From Pyramidobacter piscolens (GTDB lineage: Bacteria; Synergistota; Synergistia; Synergistales; Dethiosulfovibrionaceae), in contig SFDM01000006.1 in NCBI GenBank assembly GCA_004558205.1, positions 1 to 64,000 on the forward strand: a stretch of DNA of 64,000 bases, read 5' to 3'. The notes under the pieces are model-generated. The model had not been told where the DNA came from. It searched no databases and saw nothing but the letters and a program-made list of their open reading frames with translations. The position numbers and the translations under genes were made by a program. Of this stretch, positions 34,672-43,298 are shown in pieces; position 1 is the stretch's first letter; each line of letters begins with the position of its first letter.

Positions 34672-35670
34672 ATGTACACTCACAAACAGAGAATCGAAAA
34701 CGCCATTGCGCTCAAAGAAAACGACCGCGTCCCCTACAGCCTGTGGATGCACTTCCCCAACAGGGACCGCCACCCCCGCCGTTTGGCCGAGCTCTCCCTG
34801 GCCAACCAGAAGCGCTACGACCTTGACTTCATCAAGTTCATGCCCTATGGACTCTACTCCGCCGTGGACCTGGGCGCCAACCTGGACGTGTTTCCCGATT
34901 ATCTTCAGGCTCCTGTGCTTCATGATTCGGTCATCAAGGACATCAAAGACTGGGACAAAATCCGCCGCATCTCCGGCACCGCGGGAGAGTACGCCATCGT
35001 CCTCGAAGCCCAGCGCCTTCTCATGGAGAGCATGGACGAGCACGTGCCCTTCCTTCAGACGGTGTTCAGCCCCATGACCACCCTGGCCAAGATCTGCAGC
35101 CCCCAGATGCTCGTGGAGCACATGCGCGAGGATCCGAGACGCATTTACCGCGCCCTTGAGATTGTGACCCAGGCGACGCTCCAGTTCGTCAAAGCTTCGG
35201 TGGACCTCGGAGCCGACGGCTTCTTCTTCGCGACGCAGCTTTCATGCCGCGGAACCATGGAAAAGGCCGAACACGAGGCTTTCGTCAAAAAGTACGACAT
35301 GGAAATCCTGAATTCCGTGAAGGACCGCACGTGGTTCAACGTGCTGCACATCCACGGCGCAGGAGCCCGTATCGACGAAATGCAGGACTACCCCGTTCAG
35401 GGACTGAGCTGGCACGACCGCGACGACGGCCCCTCCATGGAAGAGGTCCGGAAATACAGCACCAAGGCCTTTATCGGCGGCCTCAGCCAGGGCAAGAACT
35501 GGCTCTCCAAGACCGAAGAAGAAGTAGCCGCGGAAGTTCGTCTCACAGCGTCGAGCAATGGCGGCAAGGGCGTCATCGTCGGTCCCGGCTGCGTCATTGA
35601 ACCCCATACCCCTGAGAAGTTCCTCGAACTCGTCAAGGCGACGGTGTGCGAGGGTATTTGTAGAAAGTAA
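34672..35670 (+). CDS. UroD/MtaA-like methyltransferase-fold protein, paralogue 2
   Basis: A 332-residue homologue of the protein at 20687, sharing the YTHKQRIENA-type start, NRDRHPRRLAEL, WFNVLHIHG, WHDRDDGP and GPGCVIEP. The conserved His-x-His and late Cys suggest a zinc-dependent methyl-transfer site. GGAGG lies 11 bases before the ATG at 34672; the ATG at 34663 is only 2 bases away. It follows the GntR gene and precedes a cysteine desulfidase-like gene. It has no CobW partner here. Confidence 0.8.
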   Translation: MYTHKQRIENAIALKENDRVPYSLWMHFPNRDRHPRRLAELSLANQKRYDLDFIKFMPYGLYSAVDLGANLDVFPDYLQAPVLHDSVIKDIKDWDKIRRISGTAGEYAIVLEAQRLLMESMDEHVPFLQTVFSPMTTLAKICSPQMLVEHMREDPRRIYRALEIVTQATLQFVKASVDLGADGFFFATQLSCRGTMEKAEHEAFVKKYDMEILNSVKDRTWFNVLHIHGAGARIDEMQDYPVQGLSWHDRDDGPSMEEVRKYSTKAFIGGLSQGKNWLSKTEEEVAAEVRLTASSNGGKGVIVGPGCVIEPHTPEKFLELVKATVCEGICRK

Positions 35671-35719
35671 AATTATTTGAAACATAGAGCAGTCATTCTG
35701 ATGAAAGGTATGTGATTTC

Positions 35720-36997
35720 ATGTTTACAATTAGCGAGTTCCTTCGCCAGGAAGTGAAACCCGCCCTGGGATGTACCGAGCCCGGAGCCGTCGCGCTGGCC
35801 GTAGCGCGCGCTTGTGAGGAGCTGAACGGCCCCGCGGAAAGTCTGGAGGTTGTCGTCAGCGACAACATCTTCAAGAACGGCATTGCCGTGGGCGTCCCCG
35901 GCACGCAGGGCGAGCGCGGCAACGTGATCGCGGCGGCCCTGGCCGTCTTCTGCGGCCACAGCGCCTATGGCCTTGAAGTTCTTAAAGATGCCTCCGACGC
36001 CGATCTGGCGGCTGCGAAAAAGTTTATCTCGGAAGGCAAGGTCAAACTCACAGCCAACGGCCACGGCGGCGTTTTCGTCTCCGCCGTGGCTCACCGCGGC
36101 GGCGATACGGGCACGGCGATTATCGAAGGAACTCACTCGAACATCACTCTTGTGAAGAGAAACGACAGGGAAGTCTTCAAGGCTCAGCCCGTCGTGAAGG
36201 ACGGTTCCGGAGCTCCAGTTTCGGAACAGGTCAAAAAGATGAACTTTGAAGAGCTGGTGGCTCTCGCTCAGGATATTTCCGCGGAAGACGTGGATTATAT
36301 CTGGCAGGGCATAAACATGAACCTCACGATCTCCAACTACGGTTTTGAGCACAACGTGGGCCTCGGCCTTGGCCGCGCGGTCCGCGACGCTGCCGGCGCC
36401 GCTTATAAGGACGACCTGGCCGCTCAGGTGAAAGCCGTCGCCGCGGCCGCTTCCGACGCGCGCATGGACGGCGTGTCCATGCCCGTCATGAGCAGCGCTG
36501 GCAGCGGCAACCACGGCATTACGGCCATCCTGCCGGTCTATGTGGTCGGAACGGCCCAAGGCAAGAGCCGCGAAGAAATTGCCCGCGCCGTGGCCTACAG
36601 CCACCTGGCCACCAGCTTTATCAAAAGCCGCATGGGCCGTCTGAGCCCTGTCTGCGGCTGCGCCGTCGCGGCCGGAGCCGGAGCCGCCGCGGGCATCGTC
36701 AACGTTATGGGCGGAAACGACAGACAGGCCCAGAAGGCCATGGAACTGGTGCTGGGCAACATCACGGGCATGCTCTGCGACGGCGCGAAGGAATCCTGCG
36801 CCCTCAAAGTGGGCACCGGAGCGACCGAAGCCTTTTACGCGGCTCAGATCGCCCTGGCCGGCGGCGGCATGAAGGTGTCCCAGGGCGTGGTGGACATCGC
36901 CAGCTTCACCAAGACCGCGGAAAATGCCGCGCGCCTCAACATGGAAGGCATGAAGGACGTAGACCGCACAATTATAGAGATCATCAAGGACCGCTAA
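35720..36997 (+). CDS. L-cysteine desulfidase / UPF0597 family protein
   Basis: A 425-residue iron-sulfur enzyme of the CyuA/UPF0597 family, relatives of L-serine dehydratase. The start PALGCTEPGAVALA, SAGSGNHGI, SPVCGCAVAAGAGA and MLCDGAKESCALK supply the conserved cluster Cys. Members split L-cysteine to pyruvate, sulfide and ammonia. It lies in the operon with peptide uptake genes, which fits amino acid fermentation. The exact substrate (Cys or a related amino acid) is not determined by sequence alone. Confidence 0.88.
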   Translation: MFTISEFLRQEVKPALGCTEPGAVALAVARACEELNGPAESLEVVVSDNIFKNGIAVGVPGTQGERGNVIAAALAVFCGHSAYGLEVLKDASDADLAAAKKFISEGKVKLTANGHGGVFVSAVAHRGGDTGTAIIEGTHSNITLVKRNDREVFKAQPVVKDGSGAPVSEQVKKMNFEELVALAQDISAEDVDYIWQGINMNLTISNYGFEHNVGLGLGRAVRDAAGAAYKDDLAAQVKAVAAAASDARMDGVSMPVMSSAGSGNHGITAILPVYVVGTAQGKSREEIARAVAYSHLATSFIKSRMGRLSPVCGCAVAAGAGAAAGIVNVMGGNDRQAQKAMELVLGNITGMLCDGAKESCALKVGTGATEAFYAAQIALAGGGMKVSQGVVDIASFTKTAENAARLNMEGMKDVDRTIIEIIKDR

Positions 36998-37013
36998 GGT
37001 TTCTCTGATTCTG

Positions 37014-37067
37014 AAAGCCAGCTGTGCGAAAAACGATATCAACTCGTTTTTACCAGCTGGCTTTTTT
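37014..37067 (+). terminator. Terminator between the desulfidase and M20 genes
   Basis: AAAGCCAGCTG faces CAGCTGGCTTTTTT, with an inner AAAAACGA/TCGTTTTT stem. The next gene starts only 25 bases later, so it may act as an internal attenuator rather than the operon end. Confidence 0.8.
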
Positions 37068-37091
37068 CTCAATGTAAAGGAGGAACAAAAG

Positions 37092-38288
37092 GTGTACGAA
37101 CAATTAGCCAAACGAGTTCAGGAGATCGCTCCAGAAGTGATCCAGTGGCGCCACCAGATCCATCAGAATCCTGAACTGAGTTTCCACGAGGCCGCCACCT
37201 CCGCCCTGATCGAAGAAAAGCTGAAGGGCTTCGGCATGGACAAAATCCAGCGCATGGGCTCGTCGGGCACAGGGATCTTCGCCGCGCTGCGCGGAACCGG
37301 AAAGGGCCCCGACCTGTGCATAGGCATCCGCGCCGACATCGACGCGTTGCCTATACAGGAACAGTCGGGCGTTCCTTTTGCCTCAAAAAACCCCGGAGTC
37401 TTCCACGGATGCGGGCATGACACTCACACCGCGGCCCTTCTTGGCACAGCGTGGCTCCTGAGCGAATTCAGGGACCGCTTCGCGGGGACAGTCAAGTTCT
37501 TCTTTCAGCACGCCGAGGAAGAGCTGGGCGGAGGCCGGGAGTTCATCGAAGCCGGAGTCATGGAAAATCCTCATGTGGACGCCGTCATGGCGCTTCACGC
37601 CCTCCCCGACATCTATCTCGGAGAAATAGGCGTGCGCGACGACTTCATGACCGCCGGCGTGGACATCCTCAAAATCACTATCGAGGGCAAGCAGGCCCAC
37701 GGCGGCTACCCCCACTTCGGCGTGGACACGATCCTCATCGCTTCCACGATCGTCACCACGCTCCAAAGCCTGGGATCCCGCGAGCTGGCGCCCACGGACT
37801 GCGCGCTGGTCACCTTCGGGCGCATCCAAGGCGGCATCTCCAATTCCTACATCGGCGGCCCGGTGGTGCTCGACGGCTGCATCCGCTATCTGCGCAAGGA
37901 GACCCAGGAAAAATTCCACCGCCGCGTCCGCGAAATCGCTGAAGGCGTCGCCACAAGCCTCCGCGGGAAGGCCACCGTGGAAATCACGCCAGAAGCCATT
38001 CCCACGGCCGTGAACAAAACCTGGGTAGACCGCGTACGCCGCGCCTGCGCGCAGGTGAAGAGCGTGACGCGCGTCGTCGAGCTGGCCTCCCCCGCCATGG
38101 GCGGCGAGGATTACGCCTACTTCCTCGAAAAGGCTCCGGGCGTTCTATTCAGGCTCGGCTGCCGCACGCCCGGCGGCCCCCACTGCCCCACCCACTCGAT
38201 CAATTTCTACGCCGACGACCGTTCCATCCCCATCGGTATGGAAGTGATGGCCACCACGGCCCTCAACGCCCTGACTGGCCGGGAATAA
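37092..38288 (+). CDS. M20 family amidohydrolase, paralogue 2
   Basis: A 398-residue cytosolic M20D-type zinc hydrolase with GCGHDTHTAALLG, FQHAEEELGGGREF and GGEDYAYFLEKAPG. A GTG start follows AAAGGAGGAACAAAA. It lies between the desulfidase-like gene and the fourth peptide-binding protein, so hydrolase and transporter are probably expressed together. Likely substrates are N-acyl or amidated amino acids or dipeptides. Confidence 0.9.
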   Translation: MYEQLAKRVQEIAPEVIQWRHQIHQNPELSFHEAATSALIEEKLKGFGMDKIQRMGSSGTGIFAALRGTGKGPDLCIGIRADIDALPIQEQSGVPFASKNPGVFHGCGHDTHTAALLGTAWLLSEFRDRFAGTVKFFFQHAEEELGGGREFIEAGVMENPHVDAVMALHALPDIYLGEIGVRDDFMTAGVDILKITIEGKQAHGGYPHFGVDTILIASTIVTTLQSLGSRELAPTDCALVTFGRIQGGISNSYIGGPVVLDGCIRYLRKETQEKFHRRVREIAEGVATSLRGKATVEITPEAIPTAVNKTWVDRVRRACAQVKSVTRVVELASPAMGGEDYAYFLEKAPGVLFRLGCRTPGGPHCPTHSINFYADDRSIPIGMEVMATTALNALTGRE

Positions 38289-38367
38289 AGCGGCGGACTG
38301 TGCGGCGCAGTCTACGAAAGCCCATTCGGGCAAAGAAAAATGACTTGAAAGGAGTATTTTGCTGAAC

Positions 38368-39879
38368 ATGAAAAAGACGCTCTTCATCCTCACTCTTCTC
38401 CTCGCCTTCGCGGCTCCTCTCCGCGCGGCCAACCTGGAAACGCTGAACGTGGGCCTGCCCGGCGACGCAAAAACCATGGATCCGCTGAAAGCGGTGGACA
38501 CCATGTCCTTCGCCGTCATCAAGCACATCAACGAGACGCTGGTCACCGTCGACGGCAAGACCAAGGAAATTGTTCCCGTGCTGGCTGAACGTTGGGAAAT
38601 CCTCGATCCTCAGACCTACAAGTTCTATCTTAAAAGGGGCGTGAAATTCCACAACGGAGAAGAGTTCACCGCCGACGACGTGGTCTACTCCTTTCAGCGC
38701 GCCCTTTCTTCCGAATCGGTCTACGCCAAATCCAAGGCTAAATGCATCGACCCCAAGGGCTTCGAGATCATCGACAAGTACACCGTGATCGTCAAGACCC
38801 TCGGTCCCGTCGGCGGCTGGCTTGAATCCATGAAGCACCCCTACGCCAGCATCTTCAGCCGCAAAGCCGTAGAAGCCGCCGGAAAAGAGTATTTCCGCAA
38901 CCCCGTGGGCACCGGCCCTTACAAGTTCAAGAGATGGGTCAAGGGCGAGCGGCTCGAGCTGACCGCCTTTGAGGATTACCACGGAGCCAAGCCGAAATCG
39001 AAGAACATCAACTTTTTGGTCATTTCCGACGAAAGCAGCCGCGTCATCGCCCTTGAAACCGGCAAGGCGGACCTGATCTACCAAGTTCCGACCAGCGAGT
39101 TCGAGCGCATCAACGAGGAAGGCCGGGTCAAAGCCATCAAAGCGCCCGGGCACAACCTGATCTATCTGGGCATGAACACCCAAAAGGGCGCGCTCAAAGA
39201 CCCAAGGGTCCGCATGGCCATCGAGTACGCCGTCAACAAGGAAGCCTACGCCCAGGTCGTCTACCAGGGCAAGGCCGTGCCTCCTCTGGGCCCTCTCGTC
39301 CCCTCAAGCACCTTCACCCCCGATCATCCCAAAGTCCATCCCTACGACCCCGCCAGGGCAAAGGAGCTTCTGAAAGAAGCCGGCTATCCCGACGGGCTGA
39401 CTCTCGAACTCTGGATCAGCAGCTATCAGGACCGCGTGGACGGCGCGACGGTACTCCAGTCCATGTTCGCCCAAGCGGGCATCAAGATCAACATCATAGT
39501 CATGGAGTCAGGCGTCTTCGACGACAAGGTCAAGACCAACGCCCAGGACATGATCATCAGCACCTGGGGAATGCAGACAAACCGCGACGCCGGCCAGTTT
39601 TGGCTGTCGCTGTTCCACTCCACCAGCATCGGCTCCACCAACTGGACCGTGCTGAAGGATAAGACTATCGACGAGGCGATCGACCTGGCGAACAGCTCCG
39701 TCGACCCCGCCGGCCGTAAGACGGCGTTCCAGAAAGTATGGGACCGCCTGGACGAAGTGCATCCCTTCGTCTCTCTCGCCGTCCCCAACGAGCTTTACGG
39801 CGGACGCAAAGACCTGGTCGGAATGGAAGATTTCTGCGACGGCCGCCTGAACTATCTGGGCAACCTTACCATTGAATAG
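38368..39879 (+). CDS. ABC transporter substrate-binding protein, family 5 (peptide type), paralogue 4
   Basis: A 503-residue periplasmic binding protein with a signal peptide (cut near LRAAN). It is more diverged from the other three but keeps VKFHNGEEFTADDVVYSF and NPVGTGPYKFKRW. GGAG lies 13 bases before the ATG at 38368; a TTG at 38359 would be closer (4 bases) and add three residues. It is the last gene before a strong terminator. Confidence 0.91.
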   Translation: MKKTLFILTLLLAFAAPLRAANLETLNVGLPGDAKTMDPLKAVDTMSFAVIKHINETLVTVDGKTKEIVPVLAERWEILDPQTYKFYLKRGVKFHNGEEFTADDVVYSFQRALSSESVYAKSKAKCIDPKGFEIIDKYTVIVKTLGPVGGWLESMKHPYASIFSRKAVEAAGKEYFRNPVGTGPYKFKRWVKGERLELTAFEDYHGAKPKSKNINFLVISDESSRVIALETGKADLIYQVPTSEFERINEEGRVKAIKAPGHNLIYLGMNTQKGALKDPRVRMAIEYAVNKEAYAQVVYQGKAVPPLGPLVPSSTFTPDHPKVHPYDPARAKELLKEAGYPDGLTLELWISSYQDRVDGATVLQSMFAQAGIKINIIVMESGVFDDKVKTNAQDMIISTWGMQTNRDAGQFWLSLFHSTSIGSTNWTVLKDKTIDEAIDLANSSVDPAGRKTAFQKVWDRLDEVHPFVSLAVPNELYGGRKDLVGMEDFCDGRLNYLGNLTIE

Positions 39880-39903
39880 GAGCCCCTCGGATCCAAAAGT
39901 CCG

Positions 39904-39944
39904 CAAAAGGGCCTGACGCCAAGAAAATGGCGTCAGGCCCTTTT
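39904..39944 (+). terminator. Rho-independent terminator of the peptide operon
   Basis: AAAAGGGCCTGACGCCA pairs perfectly with TGGCGTCAGGCCCTTTT around a 6-base loop. Confidence 0.9.
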
Positions 39945-40027
39945 CAACTTCTCCCATGCCGCGGCAAAGGCTATTCGGCAACCACAGAAAATAACGCGCC
40001 CAGAGAAAGGGGCCGCCCTTTATACTA

Positions 40028-40305
40028 ATTCGCATTGTGCGCGCTTAATGTCAGACCGAAGATCAAAGTCAAAGGATTTCAACGCAAAGGCTGAACAGAA
40101 AGGGCGCAAAGGTCGCGAAGGAAAAACAAGACCTAAATTATTAACTAGAAAACGAATTACTGTAATGATAATTTATAGACTTTGATTAAATTTGCGGTTC
40201 TAAAAGCCTTTCAAGGTTTTCCTTTGCGAACCTTTGCGCCCCTTGCGCTGAAATCTTTTGACGTGGTTCTTCGATTTGATATTAAACACGTCAATGGGCA
40301 ATTAG
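40028..40305. repeat. Dispersed GCGCAAAGG-type palindromic repeat, copy B (full length)
   Basis: The left arm is CAAAGGATTTCAACGCAAAGG...AGAAAGGGCGCAAAGG; the right arm is CCTTTGCGAACCTTTGCGCC...GAAATCTTTTGA. The arms are complementary, with an AT-rich centre of about 75 bases (TAATTTATAGA). Copy G at 63395 matches it nearly end to end. It explains most of the 428-base gap between genes. Confidence 0.85.
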
Positions 40306-40307
40306 TA

Positions 40308-41288
40308 CTACTCAGAATCCCAGCGATTTTTCCGCCGCGCTATCAGCGCGTATCCCCCCACCGACAGGATGATCACCAGGCCGTGGACAAAACGGGTCCA
40401 GAAGCCGACCAGGCCGGCGCTGACGATGCCCGCTTCGATGATGCCGATGATGATCGAGCCGACAAAGGAGCCGTAAATGGTCCCCTCGCCTCCGTAGGCC
40501 GACGTGCCTCCCACGAAGACCGCGGCGAAAACCAGCAGCATGTACCCCTCGCCCTGGGTGGGCCACCAGTTGTTCAATTCCAGCGTGGCGAGCAGACCCG
40601 CGAAGGCGGCCAGAAAACCCATAAGGGTAAAAACGGCGATTCTCACGCGCTTTACTGGGATGCCCATCATCTGCGCCGTCTTCCGGTTGTCGCCGATGAA
40701 AAGCAGCGCTTCGCCAAAGCTGTGGCGGTTCAAAAGCAAACTCAAGGCGATGCCCACGGCCAAAGCCCACAGCGCCTGCACAGGCGTCTCCCAGCTCCCG
40801 ATACGCCCCGCGAAAAAGGCGTGCAGCGCCGTTTCGCGCACCGAGGCCAGAGGGATGGCGATGCCGTCGGCAAGCAGCAGGATCAGGCCGCGCCAGAGAA
40901 ATTGGGTGCCGATGGTGGCTATGATCGACGGCACCCCGATTTTGACCACCAGCAGCCCGTTCAGCCACCCCATCAGCGCGCCCGAAGCCAGCGCGGCGGC
41001 AAAGGCCAGAGGCGCGCTCACACCCGCCTTCGCGTACAGCCAGGCAAAGACGAAGGCCGCTGCGGCCGACACCGAAGGAAAGCTCATGTCCATCTCGCCC
41101 GAAAGGACCAGCAGCGTCATTCCCAGCGTCAGGATCATGGTGACAGGAATAGTGGACATGAAGGAACGATAGATCCTCGCGCTGCCGAAAGTCACAGGGC
41201 TGGCGAGGGCGAAGGCCCCCCAGAGCAGCAGGAGGGCGAGAGTCACCAGGGACTGCCGCCGGCAGCGGCCCCACAGCATCCCGATCAT
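40308..41288 (-). CDS. Sugar-type ABC transporter permease (RbsC/BPD_transp_2)
   Basis: A 326-residue inner-membrane protein with about nine hydrophobic helices. Family blocks include LTLGMTLLVLSGEMDMSF, the IGDNRKTAQMMGI coupling loop and GGTSAYGGEGTIYGS. It overlaps the ATPase gene by 4 bases. The family imports monosaccharides, nucleosides or autoinducer-2. The gene ends right beside repeat copy B. Confidence 0.92.
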   Translation of the reverse strand: MIGMLWGRCRRQSLVTLALLLLWGAFALASPVTFGSARIYRSFMSTIPVTMILTLGMTLLVLSGEMDMSFPSVSAAAAFVFAWLYAKAGVSAPLAFAAALASGALMGWLNGLLVVKIGVPSIIATIGTQFLWRGLILLLADGIAIPLASVRETALHAFFAGRIGSWETPVQALWALAVGIALSLLLNRHSFGEALLFIGDNRKTAQMMGIPVKRVRIAVFTLMGFLAAFAGLLATLELNNWWPTQGEGYMLLVFAAVFVGGTSAYGGEGTIYGSFVGSIIIGIIEAGIVSAGLVGFWTRFVHGLVIILSVGGYALIARRKNRWDSE

Positions 41289-42046
41289 CGTCCTTCCCCC
41301 TCTCCCAGCAGAAGCCGCCGCGCCAGATCTTCCAGCGACGTGGTTTTCTTGTCGAGCACCGCGCCGATCCGCCCCTGCTCCATCACCGCGAAACGGTCGG
41401 AAATGCGGTATACATGGGGCAGCTCGTGGCTGATGAAAATACAGCTCTTGCCGGCCTGACGGACGCGCTCCACGAAGTTGAGGACCTTCTCCACCTCCGA
41501 GATGGCCAAGGCCGTCGTCGGCTCGTCGAGGATAATGATCGACGCGTCAAAGTACATGGCTCGCGCGATCGCCAGGCCCTGGCGTTCGCCGCCCGAAAGG
41601 GTGCTCACGCTCGCGTCGGCGTGCAGCCCCACGCCCTTCAGCCCGAGCAGTTCCGACAGCAGCTTCATGGTTTCGGCCTTTTCCCGCTTGACGTCGATAA
41701 ATCCCAGGGCGTTTTTAAGAGGCCGCCCGACAAAGACGTTGCGCCACAGCGGCTGGCGTTCGCCGAGGGATCGCTCCTGATAGACCGTCTCCACGCCAAT
41801 GGAACGGGCCTGCGCCACGTCGTAATGGCTCCAGTCCACCGGCGCGCCGCCCACGGCCATCTCGCCGCGATCCGGTTTGTAAAGCCCAGCCATGATCTTG
41901 ATCAGCGTGGACTTGCCAGCGCCGTTGTCGCCCAAAAGCGCCAGCACCTCACCCCTGCGCAGCTCCAGATCGACGCCGCGCAGCGCCGAAATGGTGCCGA
42001 AGGACTTCCAAATTCCGCTCATCCGAACAGCCGCGTTATCGGACAT
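41285..42046 (-). CDS. Sugar-type ABC transporter ATPase (single domain)
   Basis: A 253-residue ATPase with Walker A GDNGAGKST, signature LSGGERQGL, and Walker B IIILDEPTTAL. Ribose-type ATPases usually have two fused domains of about 500 residues; this has one, like FrcA or XylG-half proteins, and would work as a homodimer. It is the middle gene of binding protein, ATPase and permease. Confidence 0.93.
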   Translation of the reverse strand: MSDNAAVRMSGIWKSFGTISALRGVDLELRRGEVLALLGDNGAGKSTLIKIMAGLYKPDRGEMAVGGAPVDWSHYDVAQARSIGVETVYQERSLGERQPLWRNVFVGRPLKNALGFIDVKREKAETMKLLSELLGLKGVGLHADASVSTLSGGERQGLAIARAMYFDASIIILDEPTTALAISEVEKVLNFVERVRQAGKSCIFISHELPHVYRISDRFAVMEQGRIGAVLDKKTTSLEDLARRLLLGEGEGR

Positions 42047-42103
42047 TCTGTCACCTCTGAATTTTCGTTAAAATCTCGTGCGTCTTTATCATAACATCGG
42101 AAC

Positions 42104-42137
42104 AAAAAAAGCGGGGAGAGAAAATCTCCTCGCTTTG
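42104..42137 (-). terminator. Terminator after the sugar-binding protein gene
   Basis: On the minus strand AAAGCGAGGAGA pairs with TCTCCCCGCTTT (one mismatch) and runs into TTTTTTTG. It lies between binding protein and ATPase, so it probably lowers expression of the latter. Confidence 0.7.
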
Positions 42138-42153
42138 ATTGTCTTTGCGTGAT

Positions 42154-43137
42154 TTACCGTATTCCAGCGTTAGCCAGAGGAGCCACGGCCTTGATGTTCT
42201 CCACCGACACATAGCCGCCCCCCGTGTCCACGTTCAGCCCGCCAAAGCGGTATTTCGCCGTGTTCACGATCTGCAGGACCGACAGATAGCCCATCAGGTA
42301 GGGCTGGGCTTCCGAGGTCAGGCTCAGGTAGCCGCTTTCGATGGCGCCCACCGTCGCGGGAGTCAGGCTGAAACCCGCAGCGTAGATCTCGCCGGGCTTC
42401 AGTCCGGCGGCGCGCAGGAAGTTCCCCATCTGTCCCGTAAGAGCGCCGTGGTCCACTACGATCAGTTTGCAGTCGGGATGGGAAGCCAGATATCCCGCCA
42501 GCACAGGCGCGCCCAGAGAGGCGTCCTTGTTGACCTCGTCGGAAATCTCCAGGTAATCCACCGTCAGGCCGGCCTTCCCAAACTCCTCAAGCAGAGCCCT
42601 GGCACGGCGTCCGCGGCCTTCGAGGCGTTTCAGCCCCCACACAAAGGCGCGGTCGCCCTTCTTAAACTCCCTGCGGCGCAGGATCTCGCGGGCCAGCTCG
42701 GCGCCCTGCTTCCAGTTGTCGGTGCCGATGAAGCCGAAGCCCCGTCCCTGGTACTTGGCCTGAAGCTTTGGAAGGTCCGTATCGACGCAGGTCACGATCA
42801 TTCCATTGTCAAAGGCCTCGTCCACCAGAGGAGCGTAGGCGTCGTCTCCCGGGTGTCCCATGACCACGAATCCCGTAGGGCGGACCGCCAGGCCGTTCTT
42901 GAAATTCTCGAGCATCTTCTCGGAGTTCCAGTCCGAGTAGACGATCTTCAAATCCACGCCCAGATCGGCCGCCGCCTGTTTCGCTCCGTTCACCACGATG
43001 GTCGAATAGGACTCGCCCACCGAGCCGCCGGCGTCAAACCACACCGACATGCCTTTGCCGCTCTGCTCCAGCCCCGCCGCGCAGGCCCTCCCCGCCAGCA
43101 GTCCCAGAAGCACTGCCGCTGTTGCCCACTTTCTCAC
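42154..43137 (-). CDS. Periplasmic sugar-binding protein (peripla_BP_4 type)
   Basis: A 327-residue type I periplasmic binding protein with a signal peptide (cut near ACAAG). Motifs are the start of the first lobe (MSVWFDAGGSVGESYSTIV), GFVVMGHPGDDAY and VDHGALTGQMG. AAGGAG lies 10 bases before the GTG at 43137; a GTG at 43146 is too close. It is first in the sugar transporter group. The ligand is not predictable. Confidence 0.9.
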   Translation of the reverse strand: MRKWATAAVLLGLLAGRACAAGLEQSGKGMSVWFDAGGSVGESYSTIVVNGAKQAAADLGVDLKIVYSDWNSEKMLENFKNGLAVRPTGFVVMGHPGDDAYAPLVDEAFDNGMIVTCVDTDLPKLQAKYQGRGFGFIGTDNWKQGAELAREILRRREFKKGDRAFVWGLKRLEGRGRRARALLEEFGKAGLTVDYLEISDEVNKDASLGAPVLAGYLASHPDCKLIVVDHGALTGQMGNFLRAAGLKPGEIYAAGFSLTPATVGAIESGYLSLTSEAQPYLMGYLSVLQIVNTAKYRFGGLNVDTGGGYVSVENIKAVAPLANAGIR

Positions 43138-43298
43138 TGCAACCACGCTCCTTCAGGTCCAATAATTATTCCATTACGAAATACTCACAATCAATTACGT
43201 GCATACAATACTCTGTCAGTAAGAAATAGTCAACAGATGAAAGGTACGACCTTGCAGTTTTAAAAGAGCTCTTTTACATCATCCAACACAAGATCTTT

